A stretch of 61,748 nucleotides of DNA from Streptomyces roseochromogenus subsp. oscitans DS 12.976 (GCF_000497445.1 NZ_CM002285.1:4775369-4837116); one strand, 5' to 3'. Numbered from the stretch's first letter, positions 46,750 to 56,431 are shown. The notes: a model not told the origin generated them from the sequence alone. Program-made: numbers and translations.

Positions 46750-47310
46750 CGCGGGCTCTCGGTATCCCGGTACCGGTTAATTCAGTGGCGTCCAACTCGG
46801 CGGCGGGGCAGAGTGGTTGTGCCCCATCCGCCGGGAACGTCCCGGCGTCACGATCCGGGAGAGGAGCCGGGCGATGTCGATGCACGACAGTACGCCCAGC
46901 TCCCGCCAGGGCAGCCCGAGGCCGGCTCCGGTGTAGTTACCCCACCGTCGAGCCCCAGGGGCAGCCCGGGGCGGCCGCTTCGAGCACGCGAGCGCATGCG
47001 CTGCGCTTGCGTGGGCCGCCTTCCCTGTGGCCCCCAGTTCTAGGGGGCACCCTGCGCTGGGGTGGCCGGGTGAGTCGCGCAACTCGGCGCCACGAGGTGC
47101 CCCTGCGCCCACCCGTGCCGCCCCAGCGGCACGACTGCCCGCAGCGACATCGGCGCTGTGCAGCCGACAGCAGTGCAACCCCTAGGGGCGCGGGGCTGTA
47201 TCGATATGCGGCTCCGCCGCGATGGGGGAGCGACAAGCCACGACGCACCCGCACTCGGCGATGGACCGCAGACCCAACAGGGCGCGGGCGGGCCGGGCGC
47301 GGCCCCGCGG
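46750..47310. other. Non-coding region with interspersed-repeat material
   Basis: 561 bp. Several overlapping reading frames exist on both strands, but they are GC-skewed and none has a ribosome site or family character. The DNA has palindromes of the type CCCCNAGGGG (46953-46961, 47179-47188) and a known Streptomyces repeat at about 47096-47262. Confidence 0.6.
47096..47262. repeat. Streptomyces interspersed repeat
   Basis: Contains blocks I recognise from many Streptomyces intergenic regions: the hairpin GTGCCGC-CCCA-GCGGCAC at 47115-47132, CCCCTAGGGG followed by CGCGGGGCTGTATCGATATG at 47179-47208, and GCGGCTCCGCCGC (stem 47208-47220). The boundaries are approximate. Mobility or function is unknown. 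Confidence 0.6.
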
Positions 47311-48111
47311 CTATGCCAGCAGTCGCTCCAGTACCACCGCGATGCCGTCCTCCTCATTGGAGGCCGTGACCTCGTCAGAGACCTCGCGGAGCTCGTCGTG
47401 TGCGTTGGCCATCGCCACGCCCCGGGACGCCCAGGCGAACATCGGGATGTCGTTGGGCATATCGCCGAAGGCGATCGTGTCGGCCGCCTTCAGGCCCAGG
47501 CGGCGGGCCGCCAGAGACAGCCCCGTGGCCTTGGACAGGCCGAGCGGCAGCAGCTCCACGATGCCCTCGCCCGCCATGGCCACGTTGACGAAGCCACCCG
47601 CCGCTCGCCGGGCCGCGTCCGCCAGATCGTCGTCGGACAGCGTCGGATGCTGTATGTAGATCTTGTTCAGCGGAGCCGTCCAGAGGTCGGAGACGTCCGT
47701 GAACGGGGTGGCGGGGAGGGAACCGGTGACCGCGTAGCCCGGGCCTATCAAGACGTCGCCGTCGAGGCCGTCGCGGCTGGCCGCCAGGTACAGCGGGCCC
47801 ACCTCGGCCTCGATCTTGGCCAGGGCCACGCCCGCCAGCTGCCGGTCCAGGGTGACCGAGGTCAGCAGGCGGTGCGTCCCCGCGTCGTAGACCTGTGCGC
47901 CCTGGCCGCAGACGGCGAGGCCGTCGTAGCCGAGGTCGTCCAGGATGTGCTGGGTCCACGGGACCGCGCGGCCGGTGACGACGATGTGGGCCGCACCCGC
48001 CGCGGTGGCCGCGGCGAGCGCGTCACGGGTGCGCTGCGAGACCGACTCATCGGAGCGCAGAAGCGTTCCGTCAAGATCGGTGGCGATCAGCCGGTAGGGG
48101 AAGCCGGTCAC
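47311..48111 (-). CDS. Cof-type HAD phosphatase (second copy)
   Basis: 266 residues, motif [15 protein letters not shown], motif II VTGRA, motif III a lysine in LSKATGLSL, motif [13 protein letters not shown]. It is a paralogue of the gene at 35752-36639. GTG 48111 overlaps the serS stop (GTGA), so translation is coupled to seryl-tRNA synthetase. Confidence 0.9.
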   Translation of the reverse strand: MTGFPYRLIATDLDGTLLRSDESVSQRTRDALAAATAAGAAHIVVTGRAVPWTQHILDDLGYDGLAVCGQGAQVYDAGTHRLLTSVTLDRQLAGVALAKIEAEVGPLYLAASRDGLDGDVLIGPGYAVTGSLPATPFTDVSDLWTAPLNKIYIQHPTLSDDDLADAARRAAGGFVNVAMAGEGIVELLPLGLSKATGLSLAARRLGLKAADTIAFGDMPNDIPMFAWASRGVAMANAHDELREVSDEVTASNEEDGIAVVLERLLA

Positions 48112-49385
48112 TTGGCGACCGGCTCCAGGACCTCCCGGCCGCCCAGGTAGGGGCGCAGCACCTCGGGGACCCGGACCGAGCCGTCGGCCTGCTGGTGGTT
48201 CTCCAGGATCGCCACGATCGTGCGCGGTACGGCGCACAGCGTGCCGTTGAGCGTGGCGAGCGGCTTGACCTGCTTGCCGTCGCGGACGCGGATCGACAGG
48301 CGGCGGGACTGGAACTCGGTGCAGTCCGAGGTCGAGGTCAGCTCGCGGTACTTGCCCTGGGTCGGGATCCACGCCTCGCAGTCGTACTTACGGGCGGCCG
48401 AGGCGCCGAGGTCACCGCTGGCGACGTCGATGACGCGGAACGGCAGCTCCAGCGAGGTCAGCCACTGCTTCTCCCACTCCAGCAGGCGCTGGTGCTCGGC
48501 CTGGGAGTCCTCGGGCGCGACGTACGAGAACATCTCGACCTTGTCGAACTGGTGCACACGGAAGATGCCCCGGGTGTCCTTGCCGTGCGAGCCGGCCTCG
48601 CGGCGGAAGCAGGGCGAGAAGCCCGCGTAGCGCAGGGGAAGGCGGTCCGCGTCGATGATCTCGTCCATGTGGTAGGCCGCCAGCGGCACCTCGGACGTGC
48701 CGACCAGGTACAGGTCGTCCTTGTCGAGGTGGTAGACGTCCTGGGCGGCCTGGCCGAGGAAGCCGGTGCCCGCCATGGACTGGGGGCGGACCAGCGCCGG
48801 GGTGAGCATGGGCGTGAAGCCGGCCGCCGTGGCCTGGGCGATCGCCGCGTTCACCAGGGCCAGCTCCAGCAGGGCGCCGACACCGGTGAGGAAGTAGAAG
48901 CGGGAGCCGGAGACCTTGGCGCCGCGCTCGACGTCGATCGCGCCGAGGGTCTGGCCCAGCTCCAGGTGGTCCTTGGGCTCGAAGCCCTCGGCGCCGAAGT
49001 CACGGATGGTGCCGTGCGTCTCCAGCGTGACGAAGTCCTCCTCGCCGCCGACGGGCACGTCGGGGTGGACGAGGTTGCCGAGCCGGAGCAGCAGCTCCTG
49101 GGTCTCGGTGTCGGCCGCGTCCCGCTCGGCGTCGGCGGCCTTGACGTCGGCCTTCAGCTGCTCGGCGCGCCCCAGCAGCTCGGCCTTCTCGTCGCCGGTG
49201 GCCTTGGGGATCAGCTTGCCGAGCTGCTTCTGCTCGGCGCGCAGCTCGTCGAAGCGGACGCCGGAGGACCTGCGCCGCTCGTCGGCAGACAGGAGGGAGT
49301 CGACGAGCGCGACGTCCTCTCCACGGGCGCGCTGGGACGCGCGCACACGGTCGGGGTCCTCACGGAGCAGGCGAAGGTCAATCAC
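48108..49385 (-). CDS. serS: Seryl-tRNA synthetase
   Basis: 425 residues of usual length. SerRS charges tRNA-Ser and, in bacteria, tRNA-Sec. The N-terminal coiled-coil arm (about 30-110) is followed by class II motifs: GTGFLGQ and [14 protein letters not shown] before motif 2 ([32 protein letters not shown]), and motif 3 with [19 protein letters not shown]. Starts at ATG 49385; a HAD gene is translationally coupled downstream. Confidence 0.98.
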   Translation of the reverse strand: MIDLRLLREDPDRVRASQRARGEDVALVDSLLSADERRRSSGVRFDELRAEQKQLGKLIPKATGDEKAELLGRAEQLKADVKAADAERDAADTETQELLLRLGNLVHPDVPVGGEEDFVTLETHGTIRDFGAEGFEPKDHLELGQTLGAIDVERGAKVSGSRFYFLTGVGALLELALVNAAIAQATAAGFTPMLTPALVRPQSMAGTGFLGQAAQDVYHLDKDDLYLVGTSEVPLAAYHMDEIIDADRLPLRYAGFSPCFRREAGSHGKDTRGIFRVHQFDKVEMFSYVAPEDSQAEHQRLLEWEKQWLTSLELPFRVIDVASGDLGASAARKYDCEAWIPTQGKYRELTSTSDCTEFQSRRLSIRVRDGKQVKPLATLNGTLCAVPRTIVAILENHQQADGSVRVPEVLRPYLGGREVLEPVAK

Positions 49386-49937
49386 GAGGCCAAGGCTACC
49401 GGTGCGGGCTCGCCGCTCACGAATCCCTATTCCACGGAGTTCTTATTTGCCACTGTTCGCCCGCTTACGTTCCGTTATGGGCAAAATGCGGAACGTATAA
49501 GAGCGGCGTCAAGGAAAAGTGTCTCACTCCCTGGGACGGGGCACGTCCCAGGCGCCTGATTGACTGGATTCCCTTGTGGAGAGCGGGACTTCGCGGCCCG
49601 GTTGTCCACAGAAATCCACACCTCCTGAAGAGTTATCCACAGGCTGTGTGGAAGGTCTGTGGACTTCGGAATTGATCACTCCGGAAGTTGTCGCCGGACT
49701 GAGGAATTCCCAGGGCAAACCCGGGTCACACCCACTTTTGGGTGGAAAGTAGTCGCCCCAAAAGATGAATCAACGGAAACGGGTGGACGAAGGGTGAGGT
49801 GTGGAGTGGTGGCCGCCCGGGGGCTGCGAGAGGTGATTTGTCGACCGACTCACACACCCCTGTCGACTTGTCCCCAGGTCGAGAAGCGGACCTGTGGATA
49901 ACTTCTGTGGATAACGATGATATGCAGGTACGACTGG
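49386..49937. other. serS-pheA intergenic region with DnaA-box group
   Basis: 552 bp without a credible gene. Four perfect DnaA boxes and at least four looser ones lie between 49575 and 49914. The left part (49430-49505) is AT-rich for this DNA, a plausible serS promoter region. Confidence 0.8.
49575..49914. promoter_or_regulatory. Dense DnaA-box group between serS and pheA
   Basis: Perfect boxes: TTGTCCACA 49602-49610, TTATCCACA 49633-49641, TGTGGATAA 49893-49901 and 49906-49914 (both TTATCCACA on the minus strand). One mismatch: TTGTCCCCA 49868-49876. Looser: 49575-49583, 49612-49620, 49647-49655, 49658-49666. This resembles the non-oriC clusters described in S. coelicolor (I recall names D78, H24 and H69), which bind DnaA and restrain initiation. 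Confidence 0.85.
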
Positions 49938-50870
49938 CTAGAAACGGCCGTCCTGGCAGCGCGTCACCCAGTCCGCCGCCGCCATGAACTCCCCGTCCGA
50001 CGTCCCCGGCGGCGTCGGCCGGGCCTCGCCCGGTGTGATGTCCGCGCGCGGGTAGGAGCCGAGGAAGCGCACCTGGAGGCAGATCCGCTTCAGCCCCATC
50101 AGCGCCTCGGCCATCCGCCGGTCGGAGATATGGCCCTCGGCGTCGATGCAGAAGCAGTAGTTGCCGATGCCGGCTCCGGTCGGCCTGGACTGGAGCAGCA
50201 TGAGGTTGATGCCGCGCGTGGCGAATTCGCCGAGCAGGTCGCGCAGGCCACCGGGGTGGTCGTCGCGCTGCCACAGCACCACCGAGGTCTTGTCGGCACC
50301 GGTCGGCGCGGCGGGCCGGGCCGGGCGGCCGACCAGCACGAACCGGGTCTGGGCGTTCTCCGCGTCGTGGATCCCGGTCTCCAGGGCCTCGAGGCCGTAC
50401 CGGGCGGCGGCGAACTCGCCCGCGAAGGCGGCGTCGTAGCGGCCCTCCTGGACCAGGCGGGCGGCGTCCGCGTTGGAGGCGGCCGACTCCCAGACCGCGT
50501 CCGGGAGATGCTTGCGCAGCCAGTTGCGCACCTGCGGCTGGGCCGCCGGGTGCGCGGAGACGGTCTTGATGTCCGTGAGCTTCGTGCCGGGCCGGACCAG
50601 CAGCGCGAAGGTGATCGACAGCAGGACCTCGCGGTAGATGGTCAGCGGCTCGCCCGCGACCAGCTCGTCCAGGGTGGTGGTGATGCCGCCCTCGACGGAG
50701 TTCTCGATCGGTACGAACGCCGCCTCGGCCTCGCCGGCCCGCACCGCGTCCAGCGCGGACTGCACCGACACGAACGGAACGAGTTCCCGGGTGGCGGCTT
50801 CCGGGAGCGTCCGCAGGGCGACTTCGGTGAAGGTGCCCTCGGGGCCGAGATACGCATAGCTCGCTGGCAT
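49938..50870 (-). CDS. pheA: Prephenate dehydratase
   Basis: 310 residues. It converts prephenate to phenylpyruvate in phenylalanine synthesis. The dehydratase domain begins YAYLGPEGTFTEVAL and contains PIENSVEGGITTTLD; the catalytic-site TRF is in NAQTRFVLVG. A C-terminal ACT domain (TSVVLWQRDDHPGGLRDLLGEFATRGINLMLLQSRPTG) gives feedback control by Phe. ATG 50870 is preceded by GAGGG; GTG 50879 is the alternative. Confidence 0.95.
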   Translation of the reverse strand: MPASYAYLGPEGTFTEVALRTLPEAATRELVPFVSVQSALDAVRAGEAEAAFVPIENSVEGGITTTLDELVAGEPLTIYREVLLSITFALLVRPGTKLTDIKTVSAHPAAQPQVRNWLRKHLPDAVWESAASNADAARLVQEGRYDAAFAGEFAAARYGLEALETGIHDAENAQTRFVLVGRPARPAAPTGADKTSVVLWQRDDHPGGLRDLLGEFATRGINLMLLQSRPTGAGIGNYCFCIDAEGHISDRRMAEALMGLKRICLQVRFLGSYPRADITPGEARPTPPGTSDGEFMAAADWVTRCQDGRF

Positions 50871-51012
50871 GTCCCTCACCCTAATGGCCGCGCGCCGCCC
50901 CGGCTCAGGTGTCTCACGAGAGCCACTCGACCGAGTGGTTTGATGCGGGAAAGCCCAGGAGAACCCGTAAACCCCGTAAACCCTGCAACCTCATGAACCC
51001 CGTCAGGCCGGG

Positions 51013-52296
51013 CTACCCCTCCAGCAGCCGCTGCCCCACGTACTCACCCTTCGCCGCCCCGCCCGGCACCGCGAACAGGCCGCTCGCCTCGTGCCGGATG
51101 AACTGCGAGAGCGCGTCGCCCCGGTCGAGCTTGCGCTGTACCGGTACGAAGCCGCGCAGCGGGTCCGCCTGCCAGCAGACGAAGAGCAGGCCGGCGTCGG
51201 GCGTGCCGTCCGCGTCGAAGCCGTCGTGGTAGGAGAAGGGGCGCCGCAGCATGGCCGCGCCGCCGTTCTTGTCGGGCCGGGTGATCCGGGCGTGCGCGTT
51301 GAGCGGGACGACGTACTCGCCCTTGGTGTCAGTCTTCTCCAGGTCCATCGGGGTCGTCTCGCCGCCCCCGGACAGCGGCGCCCCGTTGGACTTCCGGCGT
51401 CCGATGACCGCCTCCTGGGCCGACACCGACAGCTTTTCCCAGTCGTCCAGGAGCATCCGGATACGGCGTACGACGGCGTAGGAGCCGTTCGCCATCCAAG
51501 CCGGCTCGCCCGAGGCGGGCACGAAGATCCGCCGGTCGAAGTCGGAGTCGGTGGGCTTCGGATTGCGGGTGCCGTCCAGCTGGCCCATGAGGTTGCGGGC
51601 GGTCATGGGGTGGGCGGTGGCGCCAGGGGTGCGGTTGAAGCCGTTCATCTGCCAGCGCAGCCGGGCCGCGCCGCCCGCGTCTCTCTGGATCGCGCGCAGG
51701 GCGTGGAAGGCGACCAGGGCGTCGTTCGCACCGATCTGCACCCACAGGTCGCCGTCGCTGCGCGCCTTGTCCAGGTGGTCGGAGGAGAAGTCCGGCAGCG
51801 GGTCCAGCGCGCTCGGCCGCTGCTTCTCCAGACCGGTTCTGCCGAAGAAGCCGTGCCCGAAGCCAAAGGTGATCGTCAGCGAGGAGGGCCCGGCGTCACG
51901 GGCCACATCGGTGTCGTCGTGCGGCGCGGCCTCGCCCGACATCAGCCGCTCGGCCGTCGCCGACCAGCGGCGCAGCAATGCCGCGGCCTCCTTGCGGCCC
52001 GCGCCCGCCGTCAGGTCGAAGGCGGCGAGATGGCCACGCGCCTGGAGGCCCTCGGTGATGCCGGGCTGATGTTTCCCGTGAAACATCGCCCGGCCGGAGC
52101 CGACCGAGGTCAGCGGGGTGGCCGGGGCGGGCGCTGCGGCATAGCCCACGGCCCCGCCGGCCGCGCCGAGCACGAGCCCGGTGGCCCCGGCGGTGCCGAG
52201 CAGCGCGCGCCGGGAGACGCCGTGGCCGCCGGTGGAATCGGGGTCCTGTGACACCTCGGCGGATGTGCGGGCCTGGGGGATGGACTGGTCGGGCAT
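51013..52296 (-). CDS. dtpA: Tat-exported DyP-type peroxidase (DtpA)
   Basis: 427 residues. A twin-arginine signal (S28-R-R-A-L-L-G) leads a haem peroxidase of the EfeB/DyP type. The motif G238-Q-L-D-G242 and the proximal haem ligand H335 in NAHARITRP are present. In S. lividans, DtpA is a Tat substrate required, with the copper chaperones encoded beside it, for maturation of the copper oxidase GlxA and for development. A parS-like sequence lies in the coding region (MFHGKHQ). Confidence 0.93.
   Translation of the reverse strand: MPDQSIPQARTSAEVSQDPDSTGGHGVSRRALLGTAGATGLVLGAAGGAVGYAAAPAPATPLTSVGSGRAMFHGKHQPGITEGLQARGHLAAFDLTAGAGRKEAAALLRRWSATAERLMSGEAAPHDDTDVARDAGPSSLTITFGFGHGFFGRTGLEKQRPSALDPLPDFSSDHLDKARSDGDLWVQIGANDALVAFHALRAIQRDAGGAARLRWQMNGFNRTPGATAHPMTARNLMGQLDGTRNPKPTDSDFDRRIFVPASGEPAWMANGSYAVVRRIRMLLDDWEKLSVSAQEAVIGRRKSNGAPLSGGGETTPMDLEKTDTKGEYVVPLNAHARITRPDKNGGAAMLRRPFSYHDGFDADGTPDAGLLFVCWQADPLRGFVPVQRKLDRGDALSQFIRHEASGLFAVPGGAAKGEYVGQRLLEG
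52071..52084. promoter_or_regulatory. parS-like site inside dtpA (one mismatch)
   Basis: GTTTCCCGTGAAAC matches parS at 13 of 14 positions. It is about 21.7 kb from the nearest other parS in this window. Confidence 0.65.
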
Positions 52297-52304
52297 GGTG
52301 TCGT

Positions 52305-54248
52305 TCAGCCGATCTGCGCGTTCTTGGAGACGGTCACCTGGTCGATGTCGGAGGTCCGTACGGTGACGGCGATCTTCCAGTCGCCGGCCATGGGGATCTG
52401 CACTCCGCTCGCCGACCAGTGACCGGTCGTGATGTGGTCGGGGGTCACGGGAAGCGGGCCGATCTTCTTCGCCTCGAGGGTGAAGGCGACCTTCACCTCG
52501 GGGATGTCGAAGGCCTGGCCGCCTGGCCGCTGGACGTATACGTGCATCTCGTTGCCGCCCACGCGCGCGGGGTCGAGGTCGATGCTGACGACGCCCTTGC
52601 CGTCGCTGCCGCCGGTGTCGAAGGGCATGTCCAGGGTCAGCGCGCCGTTCGAGGGCGCCGTGGCCGGGCTCGACGACGAGCCGGCGGCCTTGGCCTCCAG
52701 CTCGGTGCGGCCCGGCTCGGTCTGGGTCAGCCAGGTGGTGACGGCGAGCAGCACGACCGCGACGCCTGCCTCGGCGAGAACCGTGCGGCGCAGTCCGAAG
52801 CGGTTCGTGTCACCGTCGCGCAGCCGCTTCTGCCGGGCGGCGTCCATGGCGGCCCGCTGCCGGGCGAGTTGCTCGGCGCGCCGGGGGTCCCCGCTGGTCT
52901 TGCCCTTGGCGGACTGCTCGGCCGTGCCGGAGCCGGTGGAGCGTTTGGCCGCGCCGGAGGCGACCCGTTCCCTCTCGGATTGCTCGGGCGTGACGGCGGC
53001 CGTGTCGGCGAGCCGGCCCGTCCATCGCCGGGAGACCGAGGCGATGCCGACCAGCAGCGCCACCAGCCCGATCTTGACCAGCAGCAGCTGTCCGTACCGG
53101 GTGTCGGTGAACGCCGACCAGGAGCCCAGCTGGCGCCAGGACTGGTAGGTGCCGGTCGCGACGAGTGCGAGGACGGAGCCGAAGGCCATGCGGGAGAAGC
53201 GGGCGACGGCGGTGACCTCCACCGGTGTCTCGGCGGGCGCCCGGTACAGGGCGACGAGCAGGGCGGTGAGCCCGCCCAGCCAGGCGGCGACGGCGAGCAG
53301 ATGGACGACGTCGACGGGCATGGCGATGCCCGGCTGCAGTCCGACCGAGGCGTGCTCGGCCATGGCCCAGCTGGTGGCGAGCCCGGCCGCGACGACCACC
53401 CCGCCGATCGCGAGCCCGAAGGTCAGGTCGCGCTTCTCCTGGCCCTCCTCCCGCTTGGTGTAGGCGCCGAAGAGGACGGCGATGAACAGCGCGGCGGCGG
53501 CGAGCAGCAGCAGGCGGGAGACCAGGGCCGCGCCGGTCTTGGTCTGCAGCACCTGGCCGAGCAGCCCGAGGTCGAAGACGTCGGCGGCCTTCCCTGAGGT
53601 GGTGTACGAGCCGCGCAGGAGCAGCAGCCACAGGGTGGCCGCGGTGAGTGTGAGCCAGCCGCCGACGACCAGCCGCTGCAGGGCCCGTACACCGGCGCCG
53701 CGCTGCCAGCAGGCGAGTACGAAGGCGGCGCCGCCCGCGAGAACGATGAAGCCGGCGTACGACGCGTACCGCCCGAGCGCGTAGAGCCCCCCGACGACTC
53801 CGCCGCCCGCGACCGGCCCGGTGCCGGAGACCACGGTCTGCGAGGGTGCCCCGATGGAGAAGGTGTAGGCGCCGGAGACGGGGTGGCTGTCGGCCGAGAC
53901 GACCTGGTAGGTGACCGTGTAAGTGCCCTTGCCCAGGCCGCTCTTGAGCCGCACCGCGTACGTCGTCCCGCTCACGTTGCCGGGTTTGCCGCTCTGCACC
54001 GGCTTGCCCCGCGGGTCGAGGACGCGCAGCGAGTCGTCGTTCATCGCCACCTTCTCGGAGAAGGTGAGCGACACCTGGCTGGGTGCCTGTTTGACCACCA
54101 CCCCCTGCGCGGGGTCGCTGCCGGTCAGCGCCGCGTGCGCGGAGGCCGGTCCGGCGCCCGCCAGCAGTGCGCCGGTGACGGCGAGGAGCAGCACCACCAG
54201 GATGCGCAGGCTGCTCCGCCCTCGTGTGGGGGTGATGGTCCGCGTCAC
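52305..54248 (-). CDS. CopC-CopD fusion (YcnJ-like copper protein)
   Basis: 647 residues. A signal peptide (cleavage probably after ASA37, giving mature H38) leads a CopC domain that binds Cu(II) through its N-terminal His, then a CopD-type membrane domain of eight segments with His-rich loops, and a C-terminal extracytoplasmic domain. A positively charged insertion (about 415-470, RAKRSTGSGTAEQSAKGKTSGDPRRAEQLARQRA) interrupts the membrane part. In the YcnJ family this arrangement takes up copper. It sits in the dtpA-ECuC-Sco cluster. Confidence 0.9.
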   Translation of the reverse strand: MTRTITPTRGRSSLRILVVLLLAVTGALLAGAGPASAHAALTGSDPAQGVVVKQAPSQVSLTFSEKVAMNDDSLRVLDPRGKPVQSGKPGNVSGTTYAVRLKSGLGKGTYTVTYQVVSADSHPVSGAYTFSIGAPSQTVVSGTGPVAGGGVVGGLYALGRYASYAGFIVLAGGAAFVLACWQRGAGVRALQRLVVGGWLTLTAATLWLLLLRGSYTTSGKAADVFDLGLLGQVLQTKTGAALVSRLLLLAAAALFIAVLFGAYTKREEGQEKRDLTFGLAIGGVVVAAGLATSWAMAEHASVGLQPGIAMPVDVVHLLAVAAWLGGLTALLVALYRAPAETPVEVTAVARFSRMAFGSVLALVATGTYQSWRQLGSWSAFTDTRYGQLLLVKIGLVALLVGIASVSRRWTGRLADTAAVTPEQSERERVASGAAKRSTGSGTAEQSAKGKTSGDPRRAEQLARQRAAMDAARQKRLRDGDTNRFGLRRTVLAEAGVAVVLLAVTTWLTQTEPGRTELEAKAAGSSSSPATAPSNGALTLDMPFDTGGSDGKGVVSIDLDPARVGGNEMHVYVQRPGGQAFDIPEVKVAFTLEAKKIGPLPVTPDHITTGHWSASGVQIPMAGDWKIAVTVRTSDIDQVTVSKNAQIG

Positions 54249-54264
54249 GGTGTCGGTCCCTCCC

Positions 54265-54768
54265 TCAGTGGCCGGTCGACGGGTTGTACGTGGCGGACTT
54301 CACCGGCATCTCGACGGTGAGGGGCCCGGATGTGGCGAAGGTGAGTCTCACGGTGACCGTCTGGCCCTGCTTCGGCTTGCGCTTCAGCTTCTCGAACATC
54401 AGATGGTTGCCACCGCTTTTGAACACGAGTTGACCGTGGGCGGGTATGGCGAAGGAGCTCTGCTCCTGCATGGCGCCGCCCATGGTGCTGTGCATGGTGA
54501 CCTGGCCGGCGTCGTCGCTGGTCACCGAGGTCAGCTCGTCCTTGGCGCCGCCCTTGTTGGTGATCGTCAGAAAGCCGGCGGCCATGTCGGCGGAGACCGG
54601 CTGCGGTATGTACGACCCGCTCACCGACAGCTCGGCCTTCGAGGAACCGGAACCGGAGCCGGATTTCGACCGGGATTTCGACCCGGAGTCCGAGCAGCCC
54701 GCGAGGGCCAGCGTGCCGGCGAGGGCGGCGGCGGTCAGGACGGTTCGGCGGCCCAGGGGTTGCCTCAC
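54265..54768 (-). CDS. PCuAC-type copper chaperone lipoprotein (ECuC)
   Basis: 167 residues. Lipobox LAGC with lipidated C25, then a Ser/Gly/Lys linker and a PCuAC domain. The Cu(I) motif H-M-x10-M-x21-H-x-M is in VTMHSTMGGAMQEQ...GGNHLMFEKL. It delivers copper outside the membrane to the Cu-A site of oxidases, with Sco. GTG 54768 overlaps the Sco stop (GTGA), so the two are made together. Confidence 0.93.
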   Translation of the reverse strand: MRQPLGRRTVLTAAALAGTLALAGCSDSGSKSRSKSGSGSGSSKAELSVSGSYIPQPVSADMAAGFLTITNKGGAKDELTSVTSDDAGQVTMHSTMGGAMQEQSSFAIPAHGQLVFKSGGNHLMFEKLKRKPKQGQTVTVRLTFATSGPLTVEMPVKSATYNPSTGH

Positions 54769-55418
54769 GGGTTCGCCCCCTCGACGAGCTTGGGCAGGTC
54801 CTTGGTGTAGTCGTCGACCGAGGCGTCCTCGCCGTAGAGGACGTAACCGGCGTTCGTCTTCGGGGAGAAGGCGATGACCTGGGTGCCGTGGACGGAGACC
54901 AGCTTGCCGTTCTTGTCCTTCGTCGTCGGCTCCACGGAGATGCCGACCGAGCGGGCGCCGGCCTGGATGGTGGCGAAGTCGCCGGTCAGGCCGATGAACT
55001 GGGGGTCGATGCCCTTGAGCCACTTGCCCAGCTGGACCGGGGTGTCACGGCCGGGGTCGGTGGTGACGAACACGACGCGCAGGTCGTTCTGCTCGGCCTG
55101 GGGCAGCGCCTTCTTGGCGACGGCGATGTTGCTCATCGTCGTCGGGCAGATGTCGGGGCAGTGGGTGTAGCCGAAGTAGACGAGGGTCGGATGGCCCTTG
55201 GTCTCCTTGCGGAGGTCGTACTTCTTGCCGTGCGTGTCGGTGAGGACGAGGTCCGGCTTCTCGAAGGGCTGGTCGAGGACGGTGGCGGCCTTGCCCGAGC
55301 CGGACTCCTCCGAGACCACGGAGACCGGCGACTTGTCGTCGTTCCTGCTGCCGCAGGCGGACAGGGTCAGGGTGGCGGCGGCGAGCAGCGCGGCCGCGGC
55401 GAACGTCTTCTTGCGCAT
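54765..55418 (-). CDS. Sco/SenC copper chaperone lipoprotein
   Basis: 217 residues. A lipobox (LSAC, C22) and a thioredoxin-like Sco domain with C87-P-D-I-C91 and the third copper ligand His in VHGTQVIAF. Sco proteins insert copper into the Cu-A centre of cytochrome oxidase. It is translationally coupled to the PCuAC gene downstream. Confidence 0.94.
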   Translation of the reverse strand: MRKKTFAAAALLAAATLTLSACGSRNDDKSPVSVVSEESGSGKAATVLDQPFEKPDLVLTDTHGKKYDLRKETKGHPTLVYFGYTHCPDICPTTMSNIAVAKKALPQAEQNDLRVVFVTTDPGRDTPVQLGKWLKGIDPQFIGLTGDFATIQAGARSVGISVEPTTKDKNGKLVSVHGTQVIAFSPKTNAGYVLYGEDASVDDYTKDLPKLVEGANP

Positions 55419-55527
55419 AGAAAAATGTCCCAGATGTGAGTAATCCGGCGCGCACCGGGGGTCGTACGACGGCTTCGACAGCGTCGCACGCGTCGTACGC
55501 CCCCGTGCGCGGTACGGAACGGTGGGC

Positions 55528-56265
55528 TCAGGCGGTCCGGCGACGGCCGGCGAGGACGCCGTAGGCGACGCCCGCGACGCCGACGACGATGCCGACCACG
55601 CCGAGCACGCGCGCGGTGGTGTCGGTGTCATGGGAGCCGGAGTCCGTGGCGGCGGCCGCGTTCTCGGTCTTGTCGGCGGTGCCCTTGGCGTCCGCCGTGC
55701 CGTGGTGGCCGTCGGTCGCGGTGGACAGCTGCAGGACCGGCGCCGGGTTCTCAGGCTCGTTCTGGCCGGCCTGCGGTACCTCGATCCAGCGCACGACCTC
55801 GTTGTCGGAGTAGGTCTGCAGCGCCTTGAACACGAGCTGATCGGTGTTCTCGGGCAGGGCGCCGACGGAGAGCGGGAACTTCTGGAAGTAGCCCGGCTGG
55901 ATGCCCTTGCCGTCGGCGGCGGTCCAGGTGACCTTGGTGACGGCCTCGTCGATCTTCTCGCCGTGCATGGTCAGCGGCTTGCTCAGCTTGGCCTTGGTGA
56001 CCTGCACGTTCCAGCCGGGCACGGGCTCGGGCATGACCGAGGCGAGCGGGTGGTCGTCCGGGAAGGCGACCTCGACCTTGGTGGTGGTGGACTTGTCGCG
56101 CTCGTTGGGGACCTTGAAGTCGACGACCGCGTAGCCGCCCTTGGCCGCGGTGCCCTCCGGCTGCACGGTGACGTGTGCGAAGGCGGGGACGGACAGCGCG
56201 AGGACGGCCGTGCCCGCGACAGCGGTGGCGGCGGCGACGCGCGAGGCGATACGAGAAGCCTGCAT
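55528..56265 (-). CDS. YcnI-type copper-binding membrane-anchored protein
   Basis: 245 residues. A signal peptide (AFA30, mature H31-V-T-V-Q-P) gives the N-terminal His-brace of the DUF1775/YcnI family, which binds one Cu(II). The tail has an acidic/His linker and one membrane helix (VLGVVGIVVGVAGVAYGVLAG) with RRR, anchoring it outside the cell. It is 110 bp upstream of sco in the same direction. Confidence 0.92.
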   Translation of the reverse strand: MQASRIASRVAAATAVAGTAVLALSVPAFAHVTVQPEGTAAKGGYAVVDFKVPNERDKSTTTKVEVAFPDDHPLASVMPEPVPGWNVQVTKAKLSKPLTMHGEKIDEAVTKVTWTAADGKGIQPGYFQKFPLSVGALPENTDQLVFKALQTYSDNEVVRWIEVPQAGQNEPENPAPVLQLSTATDGHHGTADAKGTADKTENAAAATDSGSHDTDTTARVLGVVGIVVGVAGVAYGVLAGRRRTA

Positions 56266-56431
56266 GGCAGGGGTACTCCACTCTGAGAGTTCCGGTGACG
56301 GAGAGGGTGCGCGTGCCCTGCTGCTCTGCGCGTTCAGCGCACGCGTGCGTGCCGAGCGACGGCGGCGGCCTCTCCCATGGGTCTCCCATGGGTCTCCTGT
56401 GGGTCTCCCGTGGAGTGGTGCGCGCGTCGCG

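Noticed and set aside
46677..47369. Reading frames on both strands in the 46.75-47.3 kb gap
   Set aside because: Repeat-derived sequence with no start signals or family character.
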